Positions 1 to 11,495 of a stretch of DNA of 64,000 nt are shown here, piece after piece (the stretch's first letter is position 1; each line of letters opens with the position of its first letter). The DNA is from Datura wrightii (lineage: Eukaryota > Streptophyta > Magnoliopsida > Solanales > Solanaceae). Where the stretch lies: the NCBI GenBank assembly GCA_035772735.1, contig JASDFA010000006.1, positions 14,340,001-14,404,000 on the forward strand, in the 5' to 3' direction. The translations under genes were made by a program, and so were the position numbers. A model generated the notes under the pieces. The model made no database searches, was not told the origin of the DNA, and saw nothing but the letters and a program-made list of their open reading frames with translations.

Positions 1-1544
1 GATCAACCTTTTCTTGAATTCTTCGTGTTCTTGCTATTTGTTATTGAAGATTTTGCTGAGTAATTAAAGGAAGTGTTTTTCTCATTCATTATTGTAAGTA
101 TTGATTTATGTTTTTAATCATGAATGCAATTCACAATCTTACAACTATGAGAGGCTAAAACCTCCATAGCTAGGGTTGTGGGAACCATGGCGGATTATCA
201 AGCTAGGGTTGTACAAAGTGATTTTAAAACCAATACAAATACTTATATTGTATTCTCTTCATGCTTAAACGTTTCTTAACGGTGCGCAATGTTTGGACAT
301 GCCAAAATTCTTTACTTGCTTAGGACTAAGAGGTAGAGATTGGCAAAAGAGAATTACAACAGAGCCTTGATTTTGATAATCATTGTATTAACTTGAGTTG
401 TGATCGCAGGATAGTTAAATCTGAAACTTAGTGATAACAGATAGTTTGAAAGCGCTCATGAGACTTGGTCGAGTGATTGAGTATAGTCATTCAATAGGGA
501 ATGGTCGTTCGTTTGAATGAAACTAAGTTATCAGTTCTATAAGTAAGTGTTGGTGATAATCACGAGTATATACCCAAATCAGTTATGAACGTATGGGGAA
601 CACAAACCGTTATTTTTGCATCATCCTATGATCTTCTTTCAAACTTTGATGAAACGCCTCGAAATACTTCTTCTTCATTAAAAAGTGCCTACACACAAAA
701 ATGACAAAATTAGTGAAATATGATAAAATCAATGTGCAAATATGACGACTAAAATGCGAGTTAATTGATGACTAAATACATGCATTTTTTTCCTAGCATC
801 AACATCCACATTTAGACTCTTGCTTGTCCTCGACCAACCACTTACTCAACATCCTTTGAATGACTATATCACCGAGCTATACCAAGTGAACAGGTCGCTT
901 AGGATAAGGCTACACTAACCAATAGTTATGAAATTCCTAAACACATCATGTCTTCACAAAATTCAAAAGTATTTCTCAACAACAACCTCCTCAAGATGAC
1001 CTAGCCTCAAAGACTAACTTTTCGTATAGGCGTCGGCCAAGCTTTCTATGCTTTCCTAACCAAGATTCATACTTCACCGATATTTTCATCAACTATGTGC
1101 CCTCACCAAACAAGATAAGTTGCCAATATTCACCTAATATGAAATAAACAATCACATAGATGGGCACAAAAATCAAATTATTCTCACTCTCTCAAGGAAT
1201 TTCATATGCAATATGAGATGAACCATAAGCTTGCCCTTCGCGGAATTAGTCTACTCATATAAGAATGCCAAATTAGGATAAAGTATGACTTCAATAGTTG
1301 AAATCTAGGCGAAAGGTTGGGTAGGAAGTATTCGGCTAAATAATGACTATCCTCCCTAAGAACTCTAGATCATCACATGTTCTTAATTCTTTTAGTACAT
1401 TTTCTTGATTGGGTGTAAATACTTTTTATATACATTTAATGCCCACCAAAAAAATGTTTCCGTAAAGTCCCGCAAAAGTATACGTACTACTAGCATGTAA
1501 ATGCCAACAAGATAAAAAATTGTGAAGTGCACTTTTTAAATGGA
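1..1544. other. Noncoding, probable decayed retroelement 3' region
   Basis: No reading frame of useful length or recognisable domain is present. Around 790-845 the minus strand reads as a variant of 'GAGGACAAGCAAGAGTCTAA' followed by a G-rich TGTTGATGCTAGG. This is the kind of sequence found between the last coding region and the 3' LTR of Tat/Athila-type Ty3 elements. No LTR boundary, primer site or coding domain confirms it, so this is a weak family-level guess. Positions 1-780 hold nothing else I can name. Confidence 0.3.
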
Positions 1545-1782
1545 GGAGGGCCTAAAATTCCCTTGAACTATAAAGTTTGGTATAATATTGTTCTTCATTT
1601 GTTTATCAGGCCAAAAGTTCCATCCACATTAACTTTTTGGCTCAAATTTTCCCTTGCTTCTAACGGTCTCCTTAAAATGCAATAATTATATATTTATTTA
1701 TTACATGGCCTAATTTGATTGACCTCACTTTAAATTCTTCCAAAAAAATTTAAAAATAGAAAAGGGTCATATTTTCCCCTGT
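1545..1782. repeat. Possible MITE with degenerate inverted ends
   Basis: The left end reads 'GGGCCTAAAATTCCCTTG' and the right end, reverse-complemented, reads 'CAGGGGAAAATATGACCC'. The two resemble each other and resemble the 'gggcaaaattgcccctaaact' type of nonautonomous element common in nightshades. The right end directly abuts the TGTCACGATCC start of the neighbouring LTR. No target duplication is visible. Low confidence. Confidence 0.25.
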
Positions 1783-4039
1783 TGTCACGATCCAAACATA
1801 GGCCCGGATCTAGATATAGAACTTAGAATCATAAATAGCTCCAAGTCGACCCATGACATGAATATAAAAACTCAAGCTCAACATAAATAAAGCGGAAGAC
1901 TAAATTATGAAATAGCGGAAGTCTGAATGATAAAACATTTACACAACGGAAATAACATAACACTGAATTCAAAGTTGAGCATGATGTTATGCCTGACCTC
2001 TAACATACTGATGAGCTGATGAGACAACACTGCCAACTATATCACTAGAAATATGAAACTGAAATGACGATAACGCAACCATCTAAAAGTCCATGAAGGA
2101 TGAGGATTCACCAATCAAGCTGGTTGGACTGAACTCTAATAACTAGCTAGCGGAGAGACTGACTGTCAATGTCTAAGCCTGTATCATGAAAAGATACAAC
2201 ATAGAGTATGTGGTTAGTACTTGGAATGTACTGGGTATGCAAGGTAAGTAAAACCGACTAAGTAAGTAAAATTTAAAACATGCATAACATAAAACATATC
2301 ATTATAAGATTCTTAGTAAGGACTGCATGTTGATATCTGAAACATGAATAAACATAAGTGAATCTCATAGCTGATATGAATGAACCAAAGCTGAAACTGA
2401 TGATCATAAGTAAAACTGATAAACTCAACATTAGGTCAAACATGTTGAAAACATAATATTATAATTGATTAACATGCATAACTGAAATCACGAGGAACAA
2501 TTGGAGACTCGTAAGCAACTGATATAATTAAGATAGAGCTTACGTGATCCCAACTATTACACTCAAATGGACAGAGCCTTCCAAAGCCTTGCCAGGGCTA
2601 AGGGTGCTACCATGATATTGATATCAAGTTGAAGACCGCTTGGGGATAGGTAAATCTCACAAAGGAGGTCCCAATGAATCTAAATAAACCTACATTGTTA
2701 TGTAGTTTTGAGGCCCGGGGTTTATTGAACCCCTAGCCTATTTGGTGCTAAACACTACTCCCAAAAACATACATATGCTCTCCATCGTTTCTCAACAAAG
2801 CTGAACCATCATTTTTCAATGAAGTTGATCATAAAATTACATACATAGTTTGAAATATGAATATAAGGAGCCTTGTCTCAAAATGTACCACAAGCTGAAA
2901 GTGGGAGTCTAGACTCCAAAATCATGTGGTAAGCTAACATCATAAACTTGAACTAAATCATAAAAACATACTTAGATCATGTGGCTTTCCCAAACCTTAG
3001 CATGCTTGAAATAGATTTGATAGTCAAAATCATGAATTCATACATGGGCAAATCATAAACATTCTTTCATGTTAGACATCTCATCGTAATTGAAAACATA
3101 GATCAGAATCATAAATTTTTATGAAACTTGCATAATTGGGCATAATAATTTCAAAACAAGAATTCATGAATTTTAATTCAAAATAAGTATAAAACACATC
3201 CATGAATCTTAAAATATCATTTAAAATATGAAGGAAATTAACCCATAAACAAATTATAGAGAATTTCATGAAATTGGATTAAAACCCCATAAGATCATAG
3301 ACTTGACTTTTAAGATTTGAATTCATGAACTTGAGGAGAAATTGAGGCATGAGAGTGAGTGGAATATCTCATTCATAGCCCTACATACATAGGTAATCTG
3401 ATTCTACACTCTTTCTTGAAAGCCCAAGAAAAATGGAGAAGAATTTAAAGAATTCTATACTTGATCTCCTTAGGAATTCTCTAATCTTGCATGCATGGGG
3501 AGGAAATAGGTTAGAATAGGCTAAACCTTCTTAAATTCCTCCTAACTAAGCTTAAAATGACTTAGTTTAGGGCTTAAAAACTTAGATATTATGAAAATAC
3601 CCTTAATAAAATCGTGAGAAAAACTGAACTGCCAGCTGTTATGACTCGTACCACGAGTCATACAACCGACCTATGACTCGTGGTATCCTTTTGTATTGAA
3701 CAAGTCCCAAAATATCACTCCTCTGAAAAATTCCATGAATCCTACTGTGATCCATAACTGCTACCTACGAGCCGTACCCCCTATTTGTACAATCAACACC
3801 TGAAAAGTCCCCATTTCTTGTTACGATTCGTACCATAAGTCGTACCCACACATCACGACTCGTAATGGGGACTCGTGGTTTCGAAGGACAACTAATGAAT
3901 CGTACTACGGGTCATCCTACGAGTCGTAGTATCCTCATACAACTTGTACCATCAATCGTGCTGAGACAAAAATGCAAGTTTTCTTGCTGAACACTTTTAA
4001 AATTCGAAACTTAGTCTTAGGAACTTTCAGGATATTATA
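1783..4039 (-). mobile_element. Ty3/gypsy LTR, antisense
   Basis: The plus strand begins TGTCACGATCC and ends CAGGATATTATA. In nightshade Ty3/gypsy elements these are the reverse complements of an LTR that ends GGATCGTGACA and begins TGTAATATCC, so the LTR reads on the minus strand. No primer site lies to its left, so it is a 3' LTR or a solo LTR. It contains repeated near-palindromic motifs such as ATGACTCGT-acc-ACGAGTCAT at 3641-3661. Part of it (about 2960-4039) has a diverged second copy at 10387-11495, which supports the right-hand boundary. No clear 5-bp target duplication is visible. Confidence 0.5.
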
Positions 4040-4315
4040 ATATCTCCCCCTTGGAAACATTCATCCTCGAATGTGCATAAAAAAACTAAATAACTGGGGA
4101 AAGGAACTGCCTTCCCAAATAAGGAACATCTGAAGTTGAGAACTGACGGAGTGACTGAACTCCGGACTAGAACACATGACTGAACTGAATTCATGAATCA
4201 CACATACATACACTGATATATAGGAAATTGAGAGACATGAACTATACATGAAACTAAATAGAGTACTAAGGAGGAAACTTGTATACCTCAAACTTGTATA
4301 CATGAAACTCGTTTA
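4040..4315. other. Spacer between two opposed LTRs
   Basis: It starts TATCTCCCCCTTGGAAACAT and continues TCATCCTCGAATGTG, a phrase that commonly accompanies antisense copies of this Ty3/gypsy class in nightshade genomes. It may be the remaining part of either LTR or a scrap of internal region. There is no coding potential. Confidence 0.3.
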
Positions 4316-6490
4316 GTGACTCGTGGTGAGGCCTGTGGACTCAGTGTGAAATTTGGTGAATGGGTGACCACAGGTATGACCACGAGTCATGGTCAACCCC
4401 ATGAGTCGTGATATGACCCATGGTCAAGAACAATTTTAGGCCAGGAAAATGTTACGTAGTGTACCCAACGGGTCCTCACCCTGACTTGTTTTGGAAACCA
4501 CGAGTTATGGTGTCACCCGTGGGGACTCCAGGGATTTGAGCGGTGTGGTCCACGAGAGGTGACAACGAGGTCCTTCATGGTGACCAGCAGGGGGTTCCAA
4601 GCAGTGTACCTCATGAGTGTGACCACGACTCATGGTCACTGACCACGACCCGTTGGGTTACCCGTGAGGACTGACGATCAGTTTTCCCCTGCGAGTTTTC
4701 AAAAGTATTAATAATTTCCTACCCTCCTAGACACTAAACTACATTGTTTTAAGCATATTTTCAGATTTATTAGAGAGGTTAAACTTTTTCTTTTCTCATT
4801 CTCCCTATTTAGACTCTCAAAAATCATCATAGAACTTCTCTCAGAGCTTTTCAGAGCAAGAGCTAGGGAAACCTTTTCTCCTGGATTTCTCAAGGAAAAT
4901 CTTTGGGCTTTTTCACCAGGTATGTGGGAATTCAAAAAGGGAATAATTCTTCCCTTGTGTCCCCAAATTCCTTCCTACTTTCTTATATCAATTCTAGCCC
5001 TGGAATTATCGATTGTTAAGAAATTTTAGCCATACTCCATCTAAATAATGTGGAATGTTATTTCATGTTAGTTATAGATATTTTCCACCAGTTTGTGATA
5101 GAAATGATGTTTAATCTTGTGAAGTGAAATGTAGCCCTATTTCTTACACTAGAAAAATCTTGAAATTTTCATTAGTGTTGGAATATCGGAATTTCACTAA
5201 ATTTATCGGTGTTGGGGACTCCCATGTTGTTAGTAGCATTGAAACTAAATCAGATTATTATCAGTTTAGTTTTAGTAAGAATGTTAAAATTCTCAGTAAC
5301 AGTCGAAATGTCAGCTGATCAGTTTGACTACAGAAATTCCCGAGGTGTCAGTAGTACTTCTCAGTTATCAGAATGAGATTCAGAATTTAGTTTTTATTGG
5401 TCCACTAGGAGGTCATGACATTTTAGATAAACAACTCTAACTAACCTTAGGACCCTAGCTTCAGATTACAGTTTTTTCTTAGACAGTTATGACGCTTCCA
5501 GATAAGCAGCTTTGACCAGTCTTAGAATATTTTAGAATCGGTCTGATAAGACTCTCAGAGTTCTTTAGACATGTATACCTGACTAGTCTTGGGCCCCAGC
5601 TTCAAGCTATCAGCTTAGTATTTCAGTCTAAGACTATCTAGTGGTAAAACTTAACACCGAGCGGACCGGAGTTCCAGCACACCCAAGTTCCCAAAACTAT
5701 GTTGCCACCGTAGGTTACCGTATTTATTGGCCTGATTGGCCCCAGACTCTTGTGATCATCCAGTACATGCCTTCATACCCTGGAAAGGTATATTGGGTCC
5801 TACCGGTGGGGTGTATACATCGGACTCCACATCTATTTTACGTGGTTATGTGTTGGTTATAGACTCTCCCACTAGTCAGTTCAGTCCAGTTTTAGATCAG
5901 TTCAGATCAGTATTCCAAATTTAGAACATGCTTTGACCATCAGACAAGGGCTTTTAGACCATCTTAGTTATGTCAGTTATTCAGTTTAGTAGCTTTAGTT
6001 GGTCATTGCATGTCTTTTCAGTTCAACATTTTTTATTTCATTGTGTTATGTTTCTCTCACTTACTCAGTACATTCAAAGTACCAATGCATACTTTTATGC
6101 TGTATCATTTTATGATACAAGATCTCAGTCTCAGCCTCGCTATCCAATCGCTCTCCAAAGACTTCAGCAGTTTTAGTGGGTGAGTCCTCATTCTTTCGAG
6201 GATGGAGATTATTTCATTCAGTTACATTTTATTTTCTTCTATTTAGATTTGAAGTTAGCTGGGGCCTTGTCCCAATAACTCATTAGTGGTAGTGGCTTTC
6301 AGACAGACTGGGTTTTTAGACATGTAACTTTGTTCAAATATTATTAGGCCAGCTTTATTTGTTTTAAACTTCCACTGTAGATATTTATGCGATACTTAGA
6401 ATCCAGTGTATGATAGACCAGGGATTGACTTAAGGTCATTTGTGACTCTAAGTATCGTGTTCTGTCAGGGTGTAAGCTCGGGGCATGACA
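4316..6490 (+). mobile_element. Ty3/gypsy 5' LTR, sense
   Basis: The right end is firm: GGGCATGACA at 6481-6490 is followed after four bases by an initiator-Met tRNA primer site, so this is the 5' LTR of a sense element. The left end is approximate, because the first few hundred bases are a cluster of ACGAGTCATGGTCA-type motifs and no TG terminus was found. Internally it resembles the organisation of the antisense LTR at 1783-4039: a motif cluster first, then an A/T-rich leader, then a stretch with TACATTCAAAGTACC and TTTTATGATACA near the 3' part. The 3' LTR is not in the window. Confidence 0.5.
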
Positions 6491-6494
6491 AACT

Positions 6495-6506
6495 TGGTAT
6501 CAGAGC
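6495..6506 (+). promoter_or_regulatory. Primer-binding site for initiator-Met tRNA
   Basis: TGGTATCAGAGC is the 12-base complement of the 3' end of plant initiator methionine tRNA, the usual minus-strand primer of plant LTR retrotransposons. It lies four bases (AACT) after the LTR end at 6490. It fixes the orientation of the element whose gag remnants follow. Confidence 0.85.
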
Positions 6507-6709
6507 ACTAGGTTTAGAGTATCTTCAGATATATGAAAGACACATCGAGTAGAGTCCTCTTCATGGGTATGAAGTGCACCACACTTATGACCGGGAGGCT
6601 TCGAGATGTTATTAGGAAAATTCCCTTTATTTCATACTCTTTATCAGGCATTGAAATTCAGTTCTAGAATCATTCTCCTAACTCGTGCTTTGTTTCATTT
6701 CAATGAATC

Positions 6710-6904
6710 ATGCCTCTGCGATGTGGTAACGGAAGAAGGGCCGATAATGCTCGCCGACCTGCCCCACCAACCTCGACAGCCCCTCAAGATGACTCGGTGA
6801 CTATCGAAGAATTTAGTGTGGCTATTCAACTGCTCGCTCAAACTGTTACCAACCAGGTGAACTAGCAGGTGGTTCCAATCAACAACAACGGTTCTGCAGC
6901 AGCT
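6710..6904 (+). pseudogene. Ty3/gypsy gag, first fragment
   Basis: This is the start of a capsid (gag) gene about 200 bases after the primer site. The ATG at 6710 opens a basic N-terminus (MPLRCGNGRRADNARRPAPP) followed by an acidic stretch ending in IEEFSVAIQLLAQTVTNQVN, typical of the head of chromovirus-like Gag proteins in nightshades. A TAG interrupts the frame near 6862. The gene is broken at 6909 by the solo LTR at 6910-9516 and resumes at 9522. The plus-strand frame continues from the sense LTR. It is nonfunctional. Confidence 0.7.
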
Positions 6905-6909
6905 GCCTG
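6905..6909. repeat. Target-site duplication GCCTG, left copy
   Basis: GCCTG occurs immediately before the TGTTATACCCC start of the solo LTR and again immediately after its GTGACA end (9517-9521). This is a perfect 5-bp duplication left by integration. Confidence 0.85.
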
Positions 6910-9516
6910 TGTTATACCCCGTAGGATTCCCGGCACCTAGATGGCCTATTCGTGCGTTGGTTAAGCATATTTGGAAGCCATACGTGCTAGAGAAAGGCCC
7001 GGGAAAAGACCGGACGAGTAACCTGTCGAACCATCGCGGGAGGAGCCGAGGTAGAGCCCCTCCGCGATGGTAGCGTGTCACGGAGGTGGAGCCTCCGCGT
7101 TGGCTCCGTGACACGTTGGCCTTGTCCAGGCCCAAGTATATAAAGCCCCACTTCGGTTTTAAATCAATTATTCTTATAAATTTCCAGTGAAAATAGAGAG
7201 GAAAAACCAGAGAAAGAAAAGAACGAAGAGGGTAAATATATTTTCGTCCGATTACGCTGCCAAATGTAGTCCAAACCCAAATTAACCTCAGGTACTGAGG
7301 TATTTAGCAGCAGGGAGCATTCCTACAGATTTAGTTTCGCGAAATACGGCCGACGAATCATCGAGCTACCGGGCTAAGGTAAGTAGAATTGCTCCAAACT
7401 AGTGTCTATGTGCTCCTAGTTGTGAAGTGAATACTTCTCCCTTCTGGACTTCTAAAAAATAGCGAGTTTTTGACCGTCTTTCGATAAGCCTAAGTTTAGG
7501 CTATAATTATATCGAAAGTGACATTGTTCTTCATGATAAAGCTATATTTAATATTAATTGACGTATATATGAATGCAGTTGGGAGAAATAGCTGGAGTAC
7601 TGACCGAGCCTCATCCGACAGTCGGATAACTCGAGGTTAAGGTATGTAAAGCTAGTTTCTTCGGCAAGTTAGCAATTCTAGCATAGTAAAATAGAGTAAA
7701 TTCCAAAAGAAAGTTTCAGAAGTCGAGTATTATGCCCAGTGTGAATTTAGTAAGCATGTCCGAGCTATTATACCATATGCAGAATAAGAGTCAGTAATTT
7801 AGTATCAGATTCAGTATAGCCTATTATGTAATTAGCAAGCATGTAGTAAGAATAAAAAGAAACAGATTTTCATAATAAAAGTCAGTAAAGAAAGATCAGA
7901 TAGACAGACAGTTATGGCTACAGATTAGCCATTCAGACAGATAGTACCCTGGCTACAGATTAGCCACACAGTTAAAGAAAGATTTCAGAATCAGTATAAT
8001 CAGTAAAGAATTAGTTCAGTATAGAAACAGATCAGAATAAGAAACCAGATTTCAGATAGTCTTTTTCAGCTATACATGCTTGCTATTTATATATGCTATT
8101 GTTTGTTGAGACTTGATATGGCGTGAGGGCACCTTATTGAGCGTCCTCGCCGCCCCTGGGTTGGTAATCGTGTCGCCCACTGAGCGGGTGGGTTTTACGT
8201 CACTCCAAGGAGTGGCATGCCGTCCCCAGCTTGGACGAAGATGGGATGAAGCTTTTCCCATAGCAGTTTGATCAGCATTACAGGTGCAGCTCCGGTATCA
8301 GATAGCCCTGTTGAGCAGTGTCCAAGGAATCAGACCCTATCTGTTACTGTCTGTACATTCAGTTATTACAGGTGTAGCTCCGATTTCAGATAGCCCCGTA
8401 GAGTGTGTCCGGGGATCCAGACCCTATCTGTTACTGTCTACACAGGAGTCCTCTGGACTCAAACACGGTTATTTATATCGGAGGCTATGGCCCGAGCTGG
8501 AGACCCAGGTGGCCGGTAGAGGAGCTCCGAAGTGAGTAGATGAGTGGAGTGACTTATTTTTGGTTGGTTTTGACCCGGGTAGGGGTATATAGATTGTTTG
8601 CTTGCTTGACGCCATCCGGCATATGGGGGTTGGTATTGGCTCTTGCTTGCTACTTGTATATCTATTTATGTTCTATATACTAGCTACTAGACAGCAGGCC
8701 GTCGCGTCCACAGGTACGCCTCTGCCTTATCAGTATAGAAAGCTTGATTCAGTTCATATCAGCTTCTTCAGATTCAGCTATCTCCTGCTATACAGAAATG
8801 CCAGTTATGCTATCTATATTCAGTTGTTTCCAGTTGTATTATTTCAGTTGTTTTGCATACTCAGTACCAGTGGTACTGACGCCCAGTGGGGTGCTGCATT
8901 ACTTGCCTGCAGGTACTCATACATGAGGAGGCGATCCCTCGTGATTCCAGCCAACTATTGAGTATTCAGCTCCTGTCATCCGGAGTCTGATTTCCAGAGG
9001 TGTAGCTCTTTTACTTTTGTACAGTACGGGTAGGTCGGGGCCCTGTCCCGATCACTTTTTTTGTTGTTATTCCTAGAGGCTTGCAGTCTGTATATATTTC
9101 CCTGTGGTCAGTTGAGCCGGTCGTGTGAGGCCGTGCAGCTTGTTATAGTTATTTAGTACTTCAGTCCCTGTTGGCCGTGTGTGGCCATAACCAGTCAGTA
9201 ATGTTGACCTTGCCGGTCACGTAATTATTTAGCATGCTATTGTTGAGTTACACAGAACTAGACAGTATGGTGGCCTTGTCGGCCCACATAGGTTTCCCCT
9301 ATAACAGTATGTTTCTGGTTAGCTGTTATTACAGGTACATGTGGCTATTGGCCAGTTGGCCGGAGGCTGTGTTTACAGCCGTTATATAGCCCTTTGTTTC
9401 TAGAAATTTGAGTTAGAGCCAGCCAGGCATCAGATGTGCTTAGGCTCACCAGATAGCAGTCTAGGTCCTACTAGGGCACCAGGTGCCAGTCATACCCCCC
9501 AAGGCGGGGCGTGACA
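6910..9516 (+). mobile_element. Solo LTR, Ty3/gypsy family, inserted in gag
   Basis: A 2607-bp sequence starts TGTTATACCCC and ends GGGGCGTGACA, flanked by the perfect duplication GCCTG. There is no internal region, so recombination between two LTRs has removed it. A TATA box (TATATAAAG, 7137-7145) precedes CCCCACTTCGGTTTT, the presumed transcript start. Just upstream is a GC-rich inverted repeat with perfect 12-base arms (CGTGTCACGGAG at 7074-7085, complement at 7104-7115). Short open frames inside, such as one at 8602-8961, have no domain and are chance. A second member of the family lies at 43964-46277. The insertion splits the older gag gene and is therefore younger than it. Confidence 0.85.
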
Positions 9517-9521
9517 GCCTG
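9517..9521. repeat. Target-site duplication GCCTG, right copy
   Basis: This is the second copy of the 5-bp duplication flanking the solo LTR. Removing one copy and the LTR rejoins the two gag fragments. Confidence 0.85.
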
Positions 9522-10386
9522 AGTGCGGGACTTCACCCAGATGAACCCTCTAAATTTTCATAAATCTAAGGTGGGAAAGTACCCACAAGGATTTATGGAC
9601 GAGATCAAAAATATCACCCAAATTATGGGCGTCAGTCCCTCAGAGAGTGCTGACTTGACTGCCTGCCAGCTGAAAGGGGTGGCCCAAGTCTGGTACGAAT
9701 AGTGGAAGGAGGGGAGGCCCGCAGAAGCAGGGCTAGTAGAATGGGATGAGTTCACTATAGCCTTCCTGGATAGATTCTTCCCTCGGGAGCTCATGGAGGC
9801 AAAGGTAGTGGAGTTCATGAATCTGAGACAATGAAACCGGAGAGTAGAAGAGTGTGCTCTGGAGTTCACCAGGTTATCCAAATACGCTCCAGAGATGGTG
9901 GCTTAGCCAAGGGATTGCATGCTGAAATTTGTAAATGGGGTGTCGAACCTGGTCCTCAAAGAGTGCAGAACAGCCATACTAATTAAGGATATCAATCTCT
10001 CCAGCCTGATTGTTTATGCCCAACAGATTGAGGTAGAAAAATTGAGGGACATGGAGCGAAAGAACAAGTGGGAAATGACTGACCAATCAGATTATGGCCA
10101 CCAGAGGTTTGGCGGTAGCAGCCTCCCACAACAGCAGCAGCAGCAGTTGAGAGCTCCAACACCCAGCTCAGCTAGTGCTCCTACCTTTCGGTCCCGCCAG
10201 GATCGGAGGGGTGGAGCATCTGGCTCTCAGTCCCAGAGCTACAGTGCCAGTAACAAGTATACAAATTGACCTAAGTATGGCAAGAACCTCCTAGGAGAGT
10301 GTGTTTAGGGTCAATAAGGTTGTTTTGGTTGTGGACAACTTGGTCATCGGCTTAAGGAATGCCCATCAGTAGATTGATATAGTTGT
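9522..10386 (+). pseudogene. Ty3/gypsy gag, second fragment with zinc knuckle
   Basis: This continues the capsid gene after the solo LTR. Translation gives VRDFTQMNPLNFHKS, then the retrotransposon-Gag core (acidic helices ending ALEFTRLSKYAPEM near 9895), a glutamine run near 10130-10146, and a serine-rich linker. The CCHC zinc knuckle CFGCGQLGHRLKEC is near 10322-10365. In-frame stops occur near 9701, 9832, 9904, 10267 and 10306, so it is dead. The longest open piece is 9919-10269. The frame ends in a junction with an unrelated antisense LTR at about 10387, so protease, reverse transcriptase and integrase are absent. Confidence 0.75.
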
Positions 10387-11495
10387 GGAATCCATGCATA
10401 CTTGTAAAACATTGATATACTTGCTATTCATAAATTCATAATGAGCATTTGAGAGAATTTATATCATAAATAATAAATCATAATAGGCTAAAGAAAATCA
10501 AGATCATAATGAAATCATAACTTGACTTTTTATGATATTTACATAATTGCGTATAATTAAATTGAAATTCAAATCTATAAATTCATTATTGAAATAGTTA
10601 TAAAATCTTCCCATAAATCATAAAACACGGTTTGATACATGAAGGGAGTCGACCCATATATAGATCATAGAGAAATTCACAAGAATTGGGATAACCCCCA
10701 TAGATCATGGAACTTGAATTTAGAATTGAAATTCATAGAATTTGAGAAGAAACTAGGGCATGGGATGAAAGGAACTCCCATTCATAGCCTTACATACCTG
10801 GTTAAATCGAATTTACAACTCCTACTTGAAAGCCCAAATGAAATTGAAGAGAATTTGATAAAATCTCTCAAACTTGATCTTTAAGGAATGCTCTAGGTTG
10901 CATGCATAGAGTGGGGATACTTAGAATGAACTTACCCCTCTTAAAACACACTATTCAAAGCTTAAAATGATGTAGTTTGGTACCCTAAGGCTTAGGAATG
11001 ATGAAAATACCTTTAATAAAATTTCTGGAAAAACTGCAGTGCCAACGATAACAAGCGTCACAACGGACCGTTACTGGCTCCCACGTCCATTACACCCCTT
11101 GTTGGTTCACCCTATTTACCAGACCCTGACCTGTTACAAAGACTGGTTCCACAATCTATACCCACTGTCCCTTTTTTGGAAACCTTCCAATGGGACCATA
11201 CCACAACTCGTGGCTCGAACAAATGAGTCGTTCCATGACTCGTTACTTCCTCTATGATCAAGACCAACCTCACCATGACTCTCATCCAACAACTCGTTAC
11301 AACATCCAACAGGTCATTCTGAGACTCGTTACTCCCCACTCCGATTCTACAACTTCTCACCACGGTCACTTCGAACGGGTCATTAGACCTGCCAACGACT
11401 CGTACAACTAGCTGCCCTAAGAAAAATTTCATATTTTTCTATCACACTCCATTTTCAAATTTCGAGTCTAGTCTTAGGCACTTCCAGGGTATTAC
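10387..11495 (-). mobile_element. Ty3/gypsy LTR fragment, antisense
   Basis: It is a diverged copy of about 2960-4039. Shared landmarks include the AAAGCCCAA/GAAGAGAATTT block, 'CTTAAAATGA' before the TAGTTT stretch, the GACTCGT-rich segment (11040-11400) and the end TTCCAGGGTATTACA. On the minus strand it begins TGTAATACCCTGG, a proper LTR start. Its left part is missing where it meets gag. Short open frames on both strands at 11039-11432 are products of the low-complexity GACTCGT motifs. Confidence 0.5.

Noticed and set aside
6495..6506. Possible tRNA gene at TGGTATCAGAGC and its minus-strand counterparts
   Set aside because: Only the 12-20 bases complementary to the initiator tRNA 3' end are present, next to LTRs. 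These are primer sites, with no cloverleaf.
6695..7135. A 146-codon minus-strand frame
   Set aside because: It crosses the gag/solo-LTR insertion point antisense to gag, so it is an accident of the insertion.
8602..8961. A 119-codon plus-strand frame
   Set aside because: It lies inside the solo LTR 6910-9516, has no domain, and overlaps another frame. The sister LTR at 43964-46277 does not keep it open.
11039..11432. Overlapping frames of 72, 73 and 106 codons on both strands
   Set aside because: They arise from reiterated GACTCGT-type motifs in an LTR fragment. Open frames on both strands at once reflect composition, not coding.
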